Below are positions 52,438 through 61,915 of a stretch of DNA of 64,000 nt, one piece after another. A model generated the notes under the pieces. The model did not search any database and had not been told where the DNA came from. It was given only the letters and a program-made list of their open reading frames with translations. The DNA comes from Mycolicibacterium iranicum. GTDB taxonomy: Bacteria > Actinomycetota > Actinomycetes > Mycobacteriales > Mycobacteriaceae. Within the stretch, counting starts at the first letter, position 1, and each line of letters starts with the position of its first letter. Location of the stretch: assembly GCF_014190915.1 (NCBI RefSeq), contig NZ_JACHVU010000002.1, positions 643,576 through 707,575 of the forward strand, in the 5' to 3' direction. Made by a program: the position numbers and the translations under genes.

Positions 52438-54303
52438 ATGTGTGGAATCGTCGGCTATGTCGGGCAGCGGCCTGCCTGCGACATCGTCGTCGACGCGCTG
52501 CGCCGGATGGAATATCGGGGTTACGACTCCTCCGGCGTCGCGCTGCTCGACGGACACGGCGGGCTCACGGTGCGCCGCAAGGCGGGCCGGCTGGCCAACC
52601 TGGAGGCGGCGCTCGCCGAGGCGGGTGCGGAGAGCCCTGCAGGCGCGACCGGTCTGGGTCACACCCGCTGGGCCACCCACGGCAGGCCCACCGACCGCAA
52701 CGCCCACCCGCACCGCGACACGTCGGGCAAGGTCGCCGTGGTCCACAACGGCATCATCGAGAACTTCGCGGCGCTGCGCGCCGAACTGGAGGCCGACGGC
52801 GTCGAGTTCGCCAGCGACACCGACACCGAGGTCGCAGTGCACCTGGTGTCCCGCGAGTACGTCCACGGCGAGAACTCCGGCGACTTCCCGGCCTCGGTGC
52901 TCGCGGTGCTGCGCCGCCTGGAAGGGCACTTCACGTTGGTGTTCGCCCACGCCGACGATCCGGGCACGATCGTCGCCGCGCGCCGCTCCACCCCGCTGGT
53001 CCTCGGTATCGGGGACGGCGAGATGTTCGTCGGCTCCGACGTGGCGGCCTTCATCGAGCACACCCGCGACGCCGTCGAGCTGGGCCAGGACCAGGCCGTC
53101 GTCGTGACTGCCGGTGGCTACGAGGTCACCGACTTCCACGGCGCACCCACCACCGACTACCGCGAGTTCCACATCGACTGGGACACCTCGGCGGCGGAAA
53201 AGGGCGGCTACGAGTACTTCATGCTCAAGGAGATCGCCGAACAGCCTGCGGCGGTGTCGGACACGCTGCTCGGGCATTTCGCCGACAGCCGCATCGTGCT
53301 CGACGAGCAGCGCCTCTCTGATCAGGAGCTGCGGGACATCGACAAGGTCTTCGTGGTCGCCTGCGGCACCGCCTACCATTCCGGGCTGCTGGCCAAGTAT
53401 GCGATCGAGCACTGGACGCGGCTGCCCGTCGAAGTGGAGCTGGCCAGCGAATTCCGTTACCGCGACCCGGTTCTCGACAGCCACACGCTGGTGGTCGCGA
53501 TCTCCCAGTCCGGTGAGACCGCGGACACGCTGGAGGCCGTCCGGCACGCCAAGGAGCAGAAGGCCAAGGTGCTGGCCATCTGCAACACCAACGGCAGCCA
53601 GATCCCGCGCGAATGCGATGCGGTGCTCTACACCCGCGCCGGACCGGAGATCGGCGTCGCGTCGACGAAGACGTTCCTGGCCCAGATCGCCGCGAACTAC
53701 CTTGTCGGGCTTGCCCTCGCGCAGGCGCGCGGCACCAAGTACCCCGACGAGGTCGCACGCGAGTACCGCGACCTGGAGGCGATGCCCGACCTGATCTCAC
53801 GGGTCCTGGCGACCGCCGAACCGGTGCTGCAGCTGGCCAAGCAGTTCGCGACGTCGCAGACGGTGCTGTTCCTGGGTCGCCACGTCGGCTACCCGGTGGC
53901 GCTCGAAGGAGCGCTCAAGCTCAAGGAACTGGCGTACATGCACGCCGAGGGATTCGCCGCCGGTGAGCTCAAGCACGGCCCGATCGCACTGATCGAGGAC
54001 GACCTGCCCGTCATCGTCGTGATGCCGTCGCCGAAGAACTCGGCGACGCTGCACTCGAAGCTGCTGTCGAACATCCGCGAGATCCAGGCCCGCGGCGCCA
54101 TCACGATCGTCATCGCCGAAGAGGGCGACGAGACCGTGCGGCCCTACGCCGACCACCTGATTGAGATACCGGCCGTGTCGACACTGTTCCAGCCTCTGCT
54201 GTCCACGATCCCGATGCAGCTGTTCTCGGCGGGCGTGGCACAGGCCCGCGGATACGACGTCGACAAGCCGCGCAACCTGGCGAAGTCGGTCACCGTCGAA
54301 TAG
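52438..54303 (+). CDS. glmS: Glutamine-fructose-6-phosphate aminotransferase (isomerizing)
   Basis: 621 residues. ATG 52438 was chosen over ATG 52432 because Cys2 must become the N-terminal nucleophile (MCGIVGYVGQRPACDIVVDA). The glutaminase domain (about 1-240) has TRWATHGRPTDRNAHPH. The two SIS isomerase domains (about 300-440 and 470-610) have AISQSGETADTLEAVRHAKE and EALKLKELAYMHAEGF-type GALKLKELAYMHAEGFAAGE, with the C-terminal KSVTVE. It makes glucosamine-6-phosphate for cell-wall synthesis; glmM acts next. The 56-bp space upstream is too short for a glmS ribozyme. Confidence 0.96.
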   Translation: MCGIVGYVGQRPACDIVVDALRRMEYRGYDSSGVALLDGHGGLTVRRKAGRLANLEAALAEAGAESPAGATGLGHTRWATHGRPTDRNAHPHRDTSGKVAVVHNGIIENFAALRAELEADGVEFASDTDTEVAVHLVSREYVHGENSGDFPASVLAVLRRLEGHFTLVFAHADDPGTIVAARRSTPLVLGIGDGEMFVGSDVAAFIEHTRDAVELGQDQAVVVTAGGYEVTDFHGAPTTDYREFHIDWDTSAAEKGGYEYFMLKEIAEQPAAVSDTLLGHFADSRIVLDEQRLSDQELRDIDKVFVVACGTAYHSGLLAKYAIEHWTRLPVEVELASEFRYRDPVLDSHTLVVAISQSGETADTLEAVRHAKEQKAKVLAICNTNGSQIPRECDAVLYTRAGPEIGVASTKTFLAQIAANYLVGLALAQARGTKYPDEVAREYRDLEAMPDLISRVLATAEPVLQLAKQFATSQTVLFLGRHVGYPVALEGALKLKELAYMHAEGFAAGELKHGPIALIEDDLPVIVVMPSPKNSATLHSKLLSNIREIQARGAITIVIAEEGDETVRPYADHLIEIPAVSTLFQPLLSTIPMQLFSAGVAQARGYDVDKPRNLAKSVTVE

Positions 54304-54540
54304 ACCGGAGAGCATCTCTTTAAGGGATTTCTGAAGAATTTCGCTCGATTTGATAACGCTCGGCGGCTCCAAGGCGATAAACCACGTAATGAACCGTTGC
54401 GCAGCAACGGTCGCCGCCGCCGCGGGACGTCAGCCCACGTCATCCGTCGGTCGGCCGTGGACGCGGGTGTCCAGCAGTGTGGACCCGTTCTCCGCCTCAT
54501 AGGCGGCTGAGCTGCGCCCATACAAGCCGGGGGACGGCAA
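54304..54540 (+). promoter_or_regulatory. glmS-STAS intergenic region
   Basis: 237 bp without a gene. The first 60 bases are AT-rich for this genome (CTTTAAGGGATTTCTGAAGA, GATTTGATAAC). A small perfect hairpin ACCGTTGC-GCA-GCAACGGT lies at 54393-54411. GGGGGAC before ATG 54541 may be the ribosome site. The promoter of the STAS gene is probably here, but I cannot point to defined hexamers. Confidence 0.35.
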
Positions 54541-54936
54541 ATGAATGCAACTGGACAGACGCGTAGTGGCAGGTTCGCTGTCACACCGCGCCGCGACGGT
54601 GAGTTCCTGGTGCTCCACGTCACCGGCGATCTCGACGTACTCACCGCGCCGACACTGGAGACCCATCTCGACGTGGCCCTCACCGATTCACCGTCGGTGC
54701 TGATCGTCGACATCAGCGACGTCGGCTTCCTGTCTTCGGCCGGCATCAGTGTGCTCGTCGAGACCCACCGGCTCACCGAACGCGGGAACATCTCCCTGCG
54801 GGTGGTCGCCGAGGGTCCCGCGACGAGCCGCCCGATCCGCATGATGTCGATCGACGAGATCATCGACCTCTACCCGACGGTGGCCGACGCGGTGGCAGGC
54901 CGTCGGGCGGCGGATCAGGACCGCGCCGACTGCTGA
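54541..54936 (+). CDS. STAS-domain protein (anti-sigma factor antagonist-like)
   Basis: 131 residues. The STAS domain covers about 20-115, with LVLHVTGDLDVLTAPTLETH and the phosphorylatable-serine region DISDVGFLSSAGISVLVETH, in which the Ser after Leu aligns with the SpoIIAA phosphoserine. It is therefore a candidate anti-anti-sigma factor, regulated by a kinase such as an RsbW-type anti-sigma encoded elsewhere. The 3' end overlaps the convergent SnoaL-like gene by 22 bp. No partner kinase is in the window. Confidence 0.85.
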   Translation: MNATGQTRSGRFAVTPRRDGEFLVLHVTGDLDVLTAPTLETHLDVALTDSPSVLIVDISDVGFLSSAGISVLVETHRLTERGNISLRVVAEGPATSRPIRMMSIDEIIDLYPTVADAVAGRRAADQDRADC

Positions 54937-55280
54937 TACAGGACCAGCTTCCAGCCGTCCGCGCCGCGACGGTACACCGACGACATCGCGCCCACGAACG
55001 GCGCATTGTCGCCGTCGCGCCAGCCGCTACCGGTGTAGACGAGGGCGGCGACATCGTCGGTCACCGCGATGAAGCGGACGTCGCTGATCTCATAGCGCGC
55101 CCACGGCGGTGACTGGGCGAGCGCGGAGACGACGGTCTGCCGGTCCATCACCATGCCGTTGGCGAGGACCATCACCGCGTCCTCTGTCATGAGCTCGCCG
55201 TAGAAGCGATCGCCGGTCCCGTCGCACAGCGATGTCCAGCCCGCGTGTTCGAGTGCGAGCAACTCGTCGGTCGATGTCAT
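54915..55280 (-). CDS. SnoaL/DUF4440-type nuclear transport factor 2-fold protein
   Basis: 121 residues with the cone-shaped NTF2 fold (LLALEHAGWTSLCDGTGDRF, YGELMTEDAVMVLANG, RYEISDVRFIAVTDDVAALV). Such proteins are small enzymes or ligand-binding proteins, and the function cannot be told from sequence. The ATG at 55280 is divergent from nnrD, 31 bp away. The 3' end overlaps the STAS gene. Confidence 0.8.
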   Translation of the reverse strand: MTSTDELLALEHAGWTSLCDGTGDRFYGELMTEDAVMVLANGMVMDRQTVVSALAQSPPWARYEISDVRFIAVTDDVAALVYTGSGWRDGDNAPFVGAMSSVYRRGADGWKLVLYQQSARS

Positions 55281-55311
55281 GACACCGGGATACCCACGTA
55301 CGGTTGGTCGA

Positions 55312-56724
55312 ATGCGGTACTACTACAGCGCCGACGAGATCCGGGACGCCGAAGCGCCGCTGCTGGCCTCGCTTCCCGACGGCGGGCTGATGCGCCGGGC
55401 GGCGTTCGGCCTGGCCACCGCGATCGCCCGGGAGCTCGGAACCGTCAGCGGCAAGACGGTGTGCGCGGTCGTCGGGTCCGGGGACAATGGTGGCGACGCG
55501 CTGTGGGCGGCGACGTTCCTGCGGCGGCGCGGCGCAGGTGCCTGCGCAATCCTGCTCAAACCCGAGAAGACACACACCGGAGCCCTCGAAGCGTTCCGGA
55601 GGTCCGGCGGCCGCATCGTCGAGAAGGTCCCTCCTGCAGCTGATCTCGTGATCGACGGCGTCGTGGGGATCTCGGGTTCCGGGCCGTTGCGGCCCGACGC
55701 CGCCGCGGTCTTCGACGCGATCACACGAGCCGGCATCCCGGTCGTCGCCGTCGATCTGCCCAGCGGCGTCGACGTCCAGACCGGCGCCGCGTCGGGCCCG
55801 CACGTCCAGCCCACCCTGACCGTCACCTTCGGCGGTCTCAAACCCGTGCACGCGTTGGGTGACTGCGGCCGCGTCGAACTCGTGGACATCGGGCTGGATC
55901 TGGCCCCCAGCGGGGTGCGGGCCCTCGACACCGCCGACGTCGCTCGGCGCTGGCCGGTCCCCGGTGTGAAGGACGACAAGTACACCCAGGGCGTGACCGG
56001 CGTGATGGCGGGCTCCGCGACGTACCCGGGCGCGGCCGTTCTCTGCACCGGCGCCGCGGTCGCTGCGACGTCGGGCATGGTGCGGTACGCGGGAAGTGCT
56101 GCGAGCGAGGTGGTTTCACACTGGCCCGAGGTGATCGCCACCCCGAGTCACGCGAGCGCGGGCCGGGTGCAGGCGTGGGTCGTCGGACCGGGGCTGGGGA
56201 CCGATGAAACAGGGGCGGCCGCACTGGTTTTCGCCCTGGAAAGTGACCTGCCGGTCATCGTCGACGCGGACGGGTTGACGATCCTGTCCGCCCACCCGGA
56301 GCTCGTCGAGGGCCGCTCGGCCCCGACGGTCCTCACGCCGCACGCCGGCGAATTCGCGCGCCTCGCGGGCTCACCACCGGGCGATGACCGCGTCGCCGAC
56401 ACCCGCAGGCTCGCCGACACGCTCGGTGTCACCGTGCTGCTCAAGGGCAACGTGACCGTCGTGGCCGACGCCGGCGGTCCCGTCCACCTCAACGTGGCGG
56501 GCAATGCGTGGGCCGCCACCGCGGGGTCGGGGGACGTGCTGTCCGGGGTCATCGGTGCGCTCCTGGCCGCCGGGCTGCCCGCGGGAGAGGCCGCCGCGGG
56601 CGCGGCCTTCGTGCATGCCCGCGCCGCCGACCTCTCCGCGCTGGACCCGGGTCCGGCCGCCACGCCGACATCGGCCTCACGCATCCTCACGCATCTGCGG
56701 ACGGCACTGGCCTCCATCCTCTAG
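55312..56724 (+). CDS. nnrD: Bifunctional NAD(P)HX epimerase / ADP-dependent dehydratase
   Basis: 470 residues. The N-terminal YjeF epimerase domain (about 1-205) has VVGSGDNGGDALWAATFLRR and AVDLPSGVDVQTG. The C-terminal dehydratase (about 220-470) has KYTQGVTGVMAGSATYPGAA, VIVDADGLTIL, LTPHAGEFARL and the ribokinase-like NAWAATAGSGDVLSGVIGAL. The pair repairs hydrated NAD(P)H. ATG 55312 gives MRYYYSADEIRDAEAPLLAS, the conserved beginning. It is followed 9 bases later by gadB, as in M. tuberculosis (Rv3433c-Rv3432c). Confidence 0.93.
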   Translation: MRYYYSADEIRDAEAPLLASLPDGGLMRRAAFGLATAIARELGTVSGKTVCAVVGSGDNGGDALWAATFLRRRGAGACAILLKPEKTHTGALEAFRRSGGRIVEKVPPAADLVIDGVVGISGSGPLRPDAAAVFDAITRAGIPVVAVDLPSGVDVQTGAASGPHVQPTLTVTFGGLKPVHALGDCGRVELVDIGLDLAPSGVRALDTADVARRWPVPGVKDDKYTQGVTGVMAGSATYPGAAVLCTGAAVAATSGMVRYAGSAASEVVSHWPEVIATPSHASAGRVQAWVVGPGLGTDETGAAALVFALESDLPVIVDADGLTILSAHPELVEGRSAPTVLTPHAGEFARLAGSPPGDDRVADTRRLADTLGVTVLLKGNVTVVADAGGPVHLNVAGNAWAATAGSGDVLSGVIGALLAAGLPAGEAAAGAAFVHARAADLSALDPGPAATPTSASRILTHLRTALASIL

Positions 56725-56733
56725 AAAGGAGCC

Positions 56734-58110
56734 ATGCCCAACGTCTCGCACCACTCGTCGCTGGCCCCCGCCTACACCGGCAGGTTGTCGACCTCACCCA
56801 TCCCGGCGCTGCGTCTGCCCGACGAGTCGATGGATCCCGAGCAGACCTACCGGTTCATCCACGACGAGCTGATGCTCGACGGCAGCTCCCGGCTGAACCT
56901 CGCGACGTTCGTCACGACGTGGATGGATCCCGAAGCGGGCCAACTGATGTCGGAGACCTTCGACAAGAACATGATCGACAAGGACGAGTACCCGGTCACC
57001 GCGGCCATCGAGCAGCGCTGCGTGTGCATGGTGGCCGACCTGTTCCACGCGGAGAACCTGCGCGACGACGACCCGTCCACGGCGGTCGGCGTGTCCACGG
57101 TCGGCTCCAGCGAAGCGGTCATGCTCGCGGGGCTGGCGATGAAGTGGCAGTGGCGGCAGAAGGTCGGAGACGGGTGGAAGGGCCGAACCCCGAACCTGGT
57201 GATGGGGTCCAACGTCCAGGTGGTGTGGGAGAAGTTCTGCCGCTACTTCGACGTCGAGGCGCGGTATCTGCCGATGGAGAAGGGGCGCTACGTCATCACC
57301 CCGGAACAGGTGCTCGACGCCGTCGACGAGGACACGATCGGCGTGGTGGCCATCCTGGGGACCACCTTCACCGGCGAACTGGAGCCCGTCGGAGACATCT
57401 GCGCGGCGCTGGACACGCTCGTCGAGGAACGCGGCCTCGACATCCCGGTGCACGTGGACGCCGCCAGCGGAGGGTTCGTGGTGCCGTTCCTGCACCCGCT
57501 GCTGGTGTGGGACTTCCGGCTGCCCCGGGTGGTGTCGATCAACGTCAGCGGGCACAAGTACGGCCTGACCTACCCCGGCATCGGTTTCGTGGTGTGGCGG
57601 AACAAGGACCACCTGCCCGAGGATCTGGTGTTCCGGGTGAACTATCTGGGCGGCGACATGCCGACGTTCACGCTGAACTTCTCCCGGTCCGGCAACCAGG
57701 TGGTGGGCCAGTACTACAACTTCCTGCGCCTGGGCCGCGACGGCTACACGACGGTGATGAAGTGCCTGTCCGATACCGCCCAGTGGCTGGCCCGGGAGCT
57801 GGCGGCGATGTCGGTCTTCGAGGTCATCACCGACGGGTCGGCAATCCCGGTGGTGGCGTTCAAGCTCGTCGAGGGCACCAGATACACCGTGTTCGACGTG
57901 TCGGCGCTGCTGCGCGGCTACGGCTGGCAGGTGCCCGCCTACACGATGCCCGACGATGCCTCCGACGTCGCGGTGCTGCGCATCGTCGTGCGGGAGGGTT
58001 TCTCGGCGAACCTGGCGCGCGCCCTGCGCGACGACCTGGTGGAAGTGCTGGCCAAGCTCGACAAGGTGGGGATCGGCGGCTTCTCCGACGAGGAGCATTT
58101 CGCCCACTGA
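56734..58110 (+). CDS. gadB: Glutamate decarboxylase
   Basis: 458 residues. Pyridoxal-phosphate enzyme with the Schiff-base Lys in NVSGHKYGLTYPGIGFVV (about 272-276), the substrate/cofactor region STVGSSEAVMLAGLAMKWQW and VHVDAASGGFVVPFL. It decarboxylates glutamate to GABA, consuming a proton, which can support acid resistance. AGAAAGGAG precedes the ATG. No GABA antiporter gene is in the window. It sits between nnrD and alr as in M. tuberculosis. Confidence 0.95.
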   Translation: MPNVSHHSSLAPAYTGRLSTSPIPALRLPDESMDPEQTYRFIHDELMLDGSSRLNLATFVTTWMDPEAGQLMSETFDKNMIDKDEYPVTAAIEQRCVCMVADLFHAENLRDDDPSTAVGVSTVGSSEAVMLAGLAMKWQWRQKVGDGWKGRTPNLVMGSNVQVVWEKFCRYFDVEARYLPMEKGRYVITPEQVLDAVDEDTIGVVAILGTTFTGELEPVGDICAALDTLVEERGLDIPVHVDAASGGFVVPFLHPLLVWDFRLPRVVSINVSGHKYGLTYPGIGFVVWRNKDHLPEDLVFRVNYLGGDMPTFTLNFSRSGNQVVGQYYNFLRLGRDGYTTVMKCLSDTAQWLARELAAMSVFEVITDGSAIPVVAFKLVEGTRYTVFDVSALLRGYGWQVPAYTMPDDASDVAVLRIVVREGFSANLARALRDDLVEVLAKLDKVGIGGFSDEEHFAH

Positions 58111-58146
58111 ACCGGGGCCCGGGAGAACCTGGGAGAATTGCCGGCG

Positions 58147-59298
58147 GTGACCACGACCGAGAACATGCTGATGAACACGCCCACCGCCGAGATCGACCTC
58201 GACGCCATCGCGCACAACGTGGGTGTGTTGCGCGAACATGCCGGTTCAGCTGCGGTGATGGCGGTCGTCAAGGCCGACGGTTATGGGCACGGCGCCACCG
58301 AGGTGGGACGTGCCGCGCTGGCCGCGGGCGCCGCCGAACTGGGCGTCGCCACCCTGGATGAGGCGCTGGTCCTGCGCCGCGACGGCCTCACAGCGCCCGT
58401 GCTGTGCTGGCTGCACCCACCCGGGACCGACTTCGCGCCGGCACTGCAGAACGACATCGAGGTCGCGGTGTCCTCCCCGCGGCAGGTCTCCGACCTGCTC
58501 GACGCCGTGGCCCGGACCGGACGCACCGCCACGGTCACCGTGAAGGCCGACACCGGGTTGAGCCGCAACGGTGTGAGCGCCGCCGACCACCCCGCCGTCG
58601 TCGCCGCGCTGCACCGGGCCGCGGCCGACGGTGCGGTCCGCGTGCGAGGGCTGATGTCGCACCTGGCCCACGGCGACGATCCGGACCACCCGTTCAACGA
58701 CGAGCAGGCCCGCAGGCTCATCGAGTTGGCCACCCAGGCCCGTGCGGCCGGACTGCCCTACGAGATCCTCCATCTGAGCAACTCGCCCGCGACGATGACG
58801 CGGCCGGATCTGGCCTTCGATCTGGTCCGGCCGGGTATCGCCGTCTACGGCCAGACCCCCATCCCGGAGCGCGGTGACATGGGATTGCGGCCGGCGATGA
58901 CGGTGAAGTGCCCCGTCGCGATGGTGCGCCCCGTGCGCGCCGGGGATGGTGTCTCCTACGGGCACACCTGGATTGCGCCGCGCGACACGACGCTGGCCCT
59001 GGTGCCCGCCGGGTACGCCGACGGCGTATTCCGGACATTGAGCAACCGCTTCGAGGTCGCGATCAACGGCCGGCGCTATCAGAGCGTGGGGCGCGTCTGT
59101 ATGGACCAGTTCGTCGTCGACCTCGGACCGGGCCCGGTGGAGGTCGGCGAGGGTGACGACGCGATCCTGTTCGGCCCCGGCGATCACGGCGAACCGACGG
59201 CCCAGGAGTGGGCGGACTTGGTGGGCACGATCAACTACGAGATCGTCACCAGCCCGCGCCGCCGTATCGGCCGCAGCTACGTCGGAGGCGCCCGATGA
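58147..59298 (+). CDS. alr: Alanine racemase
   Basis: 383 residues from GTG 58147 ([20 protein letters not shown]); a TTG 9 bases upstream is in frame but less likely. PLP-Lys in [20 protein letters not shown]; the second catalytic residue Tyr is in [20 protein letters not shown]. It converts L-alanine to D-alanine for peptidoglycan. The ATGA at its end starts the next gene (alpha/beta hydrolase), so a run of coupled genes begins here: alr, hydrolase, tsaE, tsaB, rimI, tsaD and an NTF2-like gene. Confidence 0.95.
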   Translation: MTTTENMLMNTPTAEIDLDAIAHNVGVLREHAGSAAVMAVVKADGYGHGATEVGRAALAAGAAELGVATLDEALVLRRDGLTAPVLCWLHPPGTDFAPALQNDIEVAVSSPRQVSDLLDAVARTGRTATVTVKADTGLSRNGVSAADHPAVVAALHRAAADGAVRVRGLMSHLAHGDDPDHPFNDEQARRLIELATQARAAGLPYEILHLSNSPATMTRPDLAFDLVRPGIAVYGQTPIPERGDMGLRPAMTVKCPVAMVRPVRAGDGVSYGHTWIAPRDTTLALVPAGYADGVFRTLSNRFEVAINGRRYQSVGRVCMDQFVVDLGPGPVEVGEGDDAILFGPGDHGEPTAQEWADLVGTINYEIVTSPRRRIGRSYVGGAR

Positions 59299-60383
59299 GC
59301 CGCGGGGCGGGTTGGCTCGCCGGGGCGGCGGGCGTGGCCGCGGTCGGCTCGGCTGCCGGACTGACCTTCGCACGGTCGCTGCGCCGCCGGGTGACAGCCG
59401 AAGACCTCTACCGCAGTGAGGATTTCGAGCTGCTCGACGCCGACCGCGGGTGCGTGGTGACCACACCCGACGGAGTTCCGCTGGCGGTGCGTGAGGTCGG
59501 TCCGGAGAAGGCGCCCCTGACCGTCGTCTTCGCCCACGGGTTCTGTCTGCGCATGGGGGCATTTCATTTTCAGCGTGCCCGCCTGTCCGAACAGTGGGGC
59601 GATCAGGTGCGCATGGTCTTCTACGATCAGCGCGGCCACGGGCAGTCCGGGGAGGCGCCCCCCGACACCTACACCGTGGAGCAGCTGGGCCAGGACCTGG
59701 AGAGCGTGCTCGCCGTGATGGCGCCCAAAGGGCCGATCGTCCTGGTGGGCCACTCGATGGGCGGCATGACGGTGCTCTCGCACGCGCGCCAGTACCCGCA
59801 GCGCTATCCCACCCGCGTTGTCGGCGCTGCGCTCATATCGTCTGCAGCCGAGGGTGTTTCGCGGTCTCCGCTGGGTGAGATCCTGAAGAATCCCGCGCTG
59901 GAGGCGGTGCGGTTCACAGCGCGGTACGCGCCGAAGACGGTGCACCGCGGCCGCGGCGCCGCGCGGTCGATCATCGGCCCGATCCTGCGGGCGGCGTCCT
60001 ACGGCGACGAGAAGATCAGCCCGAGTGTCGTGGCGTTCTCCGAACGCATGATGCACGACACCCCGATCGCGACCCTGGTCGAATTCCTGCACGCGCTCGA
60101 AGTGCACGACGAGACGGCCGGCCTGGAGACGCTGAGCAGGATCCCGACACTGGTGGCGTGTGGCGACCGTGACCTGTTGACCCCCTTGGAGTACTCGCAG
60201 GACATGGCCCGACGGCTGAAGAAGGCGGATCTGATTGTCGTCAGTGGCGCGGGGCATCTCGTGCAACTGGAACGACCCGAGGTGATAGACGACGCGTTGG
60301 TGCGGTTGGTCGAGCGGGCGACGCCGTCGAAGTTGATCGCAATGACGCGACGAGTCAGGGAGCGGGTGCGGCCGAATGGGTGA
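59295..60383 (+). CDS. Alpha/beta hydrolase of the alr-tsaE operon
   Basis: 362 residues. A hydrophobic N-terminal segment (about 5-28) is followed by a complete hydrolase domain: oxyanion [12 protein letters not shown], nucleophile in [14 protein letters not shown] (about residue 156), Asp in [11 protein letters not shown] and His in [13 protein letters not shown]. An esterase or lipase acting near the membrane is possible; the substrate is unknown. It overlaps alr by 4 bases and tsaE by 8, so it is fully embedded in the operon. Confidence 0.87.
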   Translation: MSRGAGWLAGAAGVAAVGSAAGLTFARSLRRRVTAEDLYRSEDFELLDADRGCVVTTPDGVPLAVREVGPEKAPLTVVFAHGFCLRMGAFHFQRARLSEQWGDQVRMVFYDQRGHGQSGEAPPDTYTVEQLGQDLESVLAVMAPKGPIVLVGHSMGGMTVLSHARQYPQRYPTRVVGAALISSAAEGVSRSPLGEILKNPALEAVRFTARYAPKTVHRGRGAARSIIGPILRAASYGDEKISPSVVAFSERMMHDTPIATLVEFLHALEVHDETAGLETLSRIPTLVACGDRDLLTPLEYSQDMARRLKKADLIVVSGAGHLVQLERPEVIDDALVRLVERATPSKLIAMTRRVRERVRPNG

Positions 60384-60840
60384 GTGTTCGGGCAACGCAG
60401 AACTGCTGACCGTCGAGGACACCCTCGGGCTGGGGGCGACGCTGGGCCGCGAACTGCGCGCCGGTGACGTGGTGGTGCTCAGCGGACCACTGGGGGCCGG
60501 AAAGACAGTGCTGGCCAAGGGCATTGCGCAGGCGATGGATGTCGAGGGCCCGGTCGTCTCTCCGACGTTCGTGCTGGCGCGCGTGCACCGTCCGCGCCGC
60601 GAGGGCGCGCCCGCCATGGTGCACGTCGACCTGTACCGCCTGCTCGATCAGGCTTCGGTGGATCTGCTCGCCGAACTGGATTCGCTGGACCTCGACACCG
60701 ATCTCGACGACGCCGTCGTGGTGGTCGAGTGGGGTGAGGGACTGGCGGAACGGCTGTCGGACAGCCATCTCGACATCCGTTTGGAGAGGTCCGCCGACAG
60801 CGAGGCGCGCACGGCGATGTGGAAGTGGAGCAGGCCGTGA
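60376..60840 (+). CDS. tsaE: tRNA threonylcarbamoyladenosine biosynthesis ATPase TsaE
   Basis: 154 residues with Walker A GPLGAGKTVLAKGIAQ and the conserved SPTFVLARVH plus VHVDLYRLL blocks. TsaE binds the TsaB-TsaD complex and hydrolyses ATP to complete each t6A cycle on tRNAs that read ANN codons. Its start lies inside the end of the hydrolase gene (8-bp overlap), and it overlaps tsaB by 4 bases (GTGA). All of TsaB, TsaD and TsaE are encoded in this operon; TsaC is elsewhere. Confidence 0.95.
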   Translation: MGECSGNAELLTVEDTLGLGATLGRELRAGDVVVLSGPLGAGKTVLAKGIAQAMDVEGPVVSPTFVLARVHRPRREGAPAMVHVDLYRLLDQASVDLLAELDSLDLDTDLDDAVVVVEWGEGLAERLSDSHLDIRLERSADSEARTAMWKWSRP

Positions 60841-61466
60841 GCATGCTGGTATTGACGGTCGACACGGCGACACCGGCGGTGACGGCGGGCGTGGTGCGGC
60901 TCGACGCCGACACCGTGGAGGTGTTGGCCGAGCAGGTGACGGTGGACCCCCGCGCGCACGCCGAGCGGCTGACGCCCAACATCGTCGGGGCGCTCGCCGA
61001 CGCGCAGGTGGCCGTGGACCGGCTCGGCGCCGTCGTCGTCGGCTGCGGTCCCGGGCCATTCACCGGGCTGCGGGTCGGGATGGCGACCGCGGCCGCATTC
61101 GGTCACGCGCTGGGGATCCCGGTGCGCGGGGTGTGCAGCCTCGACGCCATCGCCGTCGGTGTCGAGGGGGACGTCCTCGTCGTCACCGATGCGCGTCGGC
61201 GAGAGGTCTACTGGGCTCGGTACCGCGAGGGCGTGCGCGTCGACGGGCCCGCCGTCAATGCCGCGGCGGACGTCCCTACGGGCGCGACGGCGGTCGCCGG
61301 ATCCCCCGAGCATGCGGCACTGTTCGATCTGCCCCGGCTGGCGCCGGTGTATCCCACGGCGGCCGGCTTGGTTGCCGCGGTGTCGAATTGGGCCGAGGAG
61401 CCGGAGCCTCTGGTTCCGCTGTACCTGCGTCGACCAGATGCCACACCGCAGGCGGCGGCGCGGTGA
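60837..61466 (+). CDS. tsaB: tRNA threonylcarbamoyladenosine biosynthesis protein TsaB
   Basis: 209 residues from GTG 60837 (VSMLVLTVDTATPAVTAGVV), or ATG 60843. It has an inactive ASKHA fold with GCGPGPFTGLRVGMATAAAF, which dimerises with TsaD. The sequence lacks the metal-binding histidines of TsaD, as expected. It is coupled to tsaE upstream (GTGA overlap) and to rimI downstream (GTGA overlap). Confidence 0.95.
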   Translation: MSMLVLTVDTATPAVTAGVVRLDADTVEVLAEQVTVDPRAHAERLTPNIVGALADAQVAVDRLGAVVVGCGPGPFTGLRVGMATAAAFGHALGIPVRGVCSLDAIAVGVEGDVLVVTDARRREVYWARYREGVRVDGPAVNAAADVPTGATAVAGSPEHAALFDLPRLAPVYPTAAGLVAAVSNWAEEPEPLVPLYLRRPDATPQAAAR

Positions 61467-61915
61467 GCGCCGAGTACGGACCGTTGAAGACGACGGATGC
61501 GATGCGGTGCGCCGAGCTCGAAGCTCAGCTGTTCGACGGTGACGATCCGTGGCCCGAGCGGGCGTTCCTGGCCGAACTGGCCGCCAAGCACAACTACTAC
61601 GTCGGTGCCCGCGTCGAGGACAAGCTCGTCGGCTACGCCGGCATCGCGCGGCTGGGACGGTTCAAACCCTTTGAGTACGAGGTGCACACGATCGGTGTCG
61701 ACCCGGCTTACCAGGGGCAGGGGATCGGGCGGCAGATGCTGCGGAGGCTGTTCGAATTCGCTGACGGGGCGACCATCTTCCTCGAAGTGCGGACCGACAA
61801 TGCTGCGGCTATCGCGCTGTACGAGAGCGAAGGGTTCACGAAGATCGGTGTTCGCAAACGGTATTACCGAATCAGCGGAGCGGACGCCTACACGATGAAG
61901 CGGGAGTTGCGATGA
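61463..61915 (+). CDS. rimI: Ribosomal-protein-S18-alanine N-acetyltransferase-like GNAT protein
   Basis: 150 residues from GTG 61463 ([20 protein letters not shown]). The GNAT acetyl-CoA loop is [20 protein letters not shown], followed by [20 protein letters not shown] and the RimI-type end [20 protein letters not shown]. It probably acetylates the N-terminal Ala of S18 or other proteins; mycobacterial RimI has broad substrate use. It overlaps tsaB and tsaD by 4 bases each. Confidence 0.92.
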   Translation: MSAEYGPLKTTDAMRCAELEAQLFDGDDPWPERAFLAELAAKHNYYVGARVEDKLVGYAGIARLGRFKPFEYEVHTIGVDPAYQGQGIGRQMLRRLFEFADGATIFLEVRTDNAAAIALYESEGFTKIGVRKRYYRISGADAYTMKRELR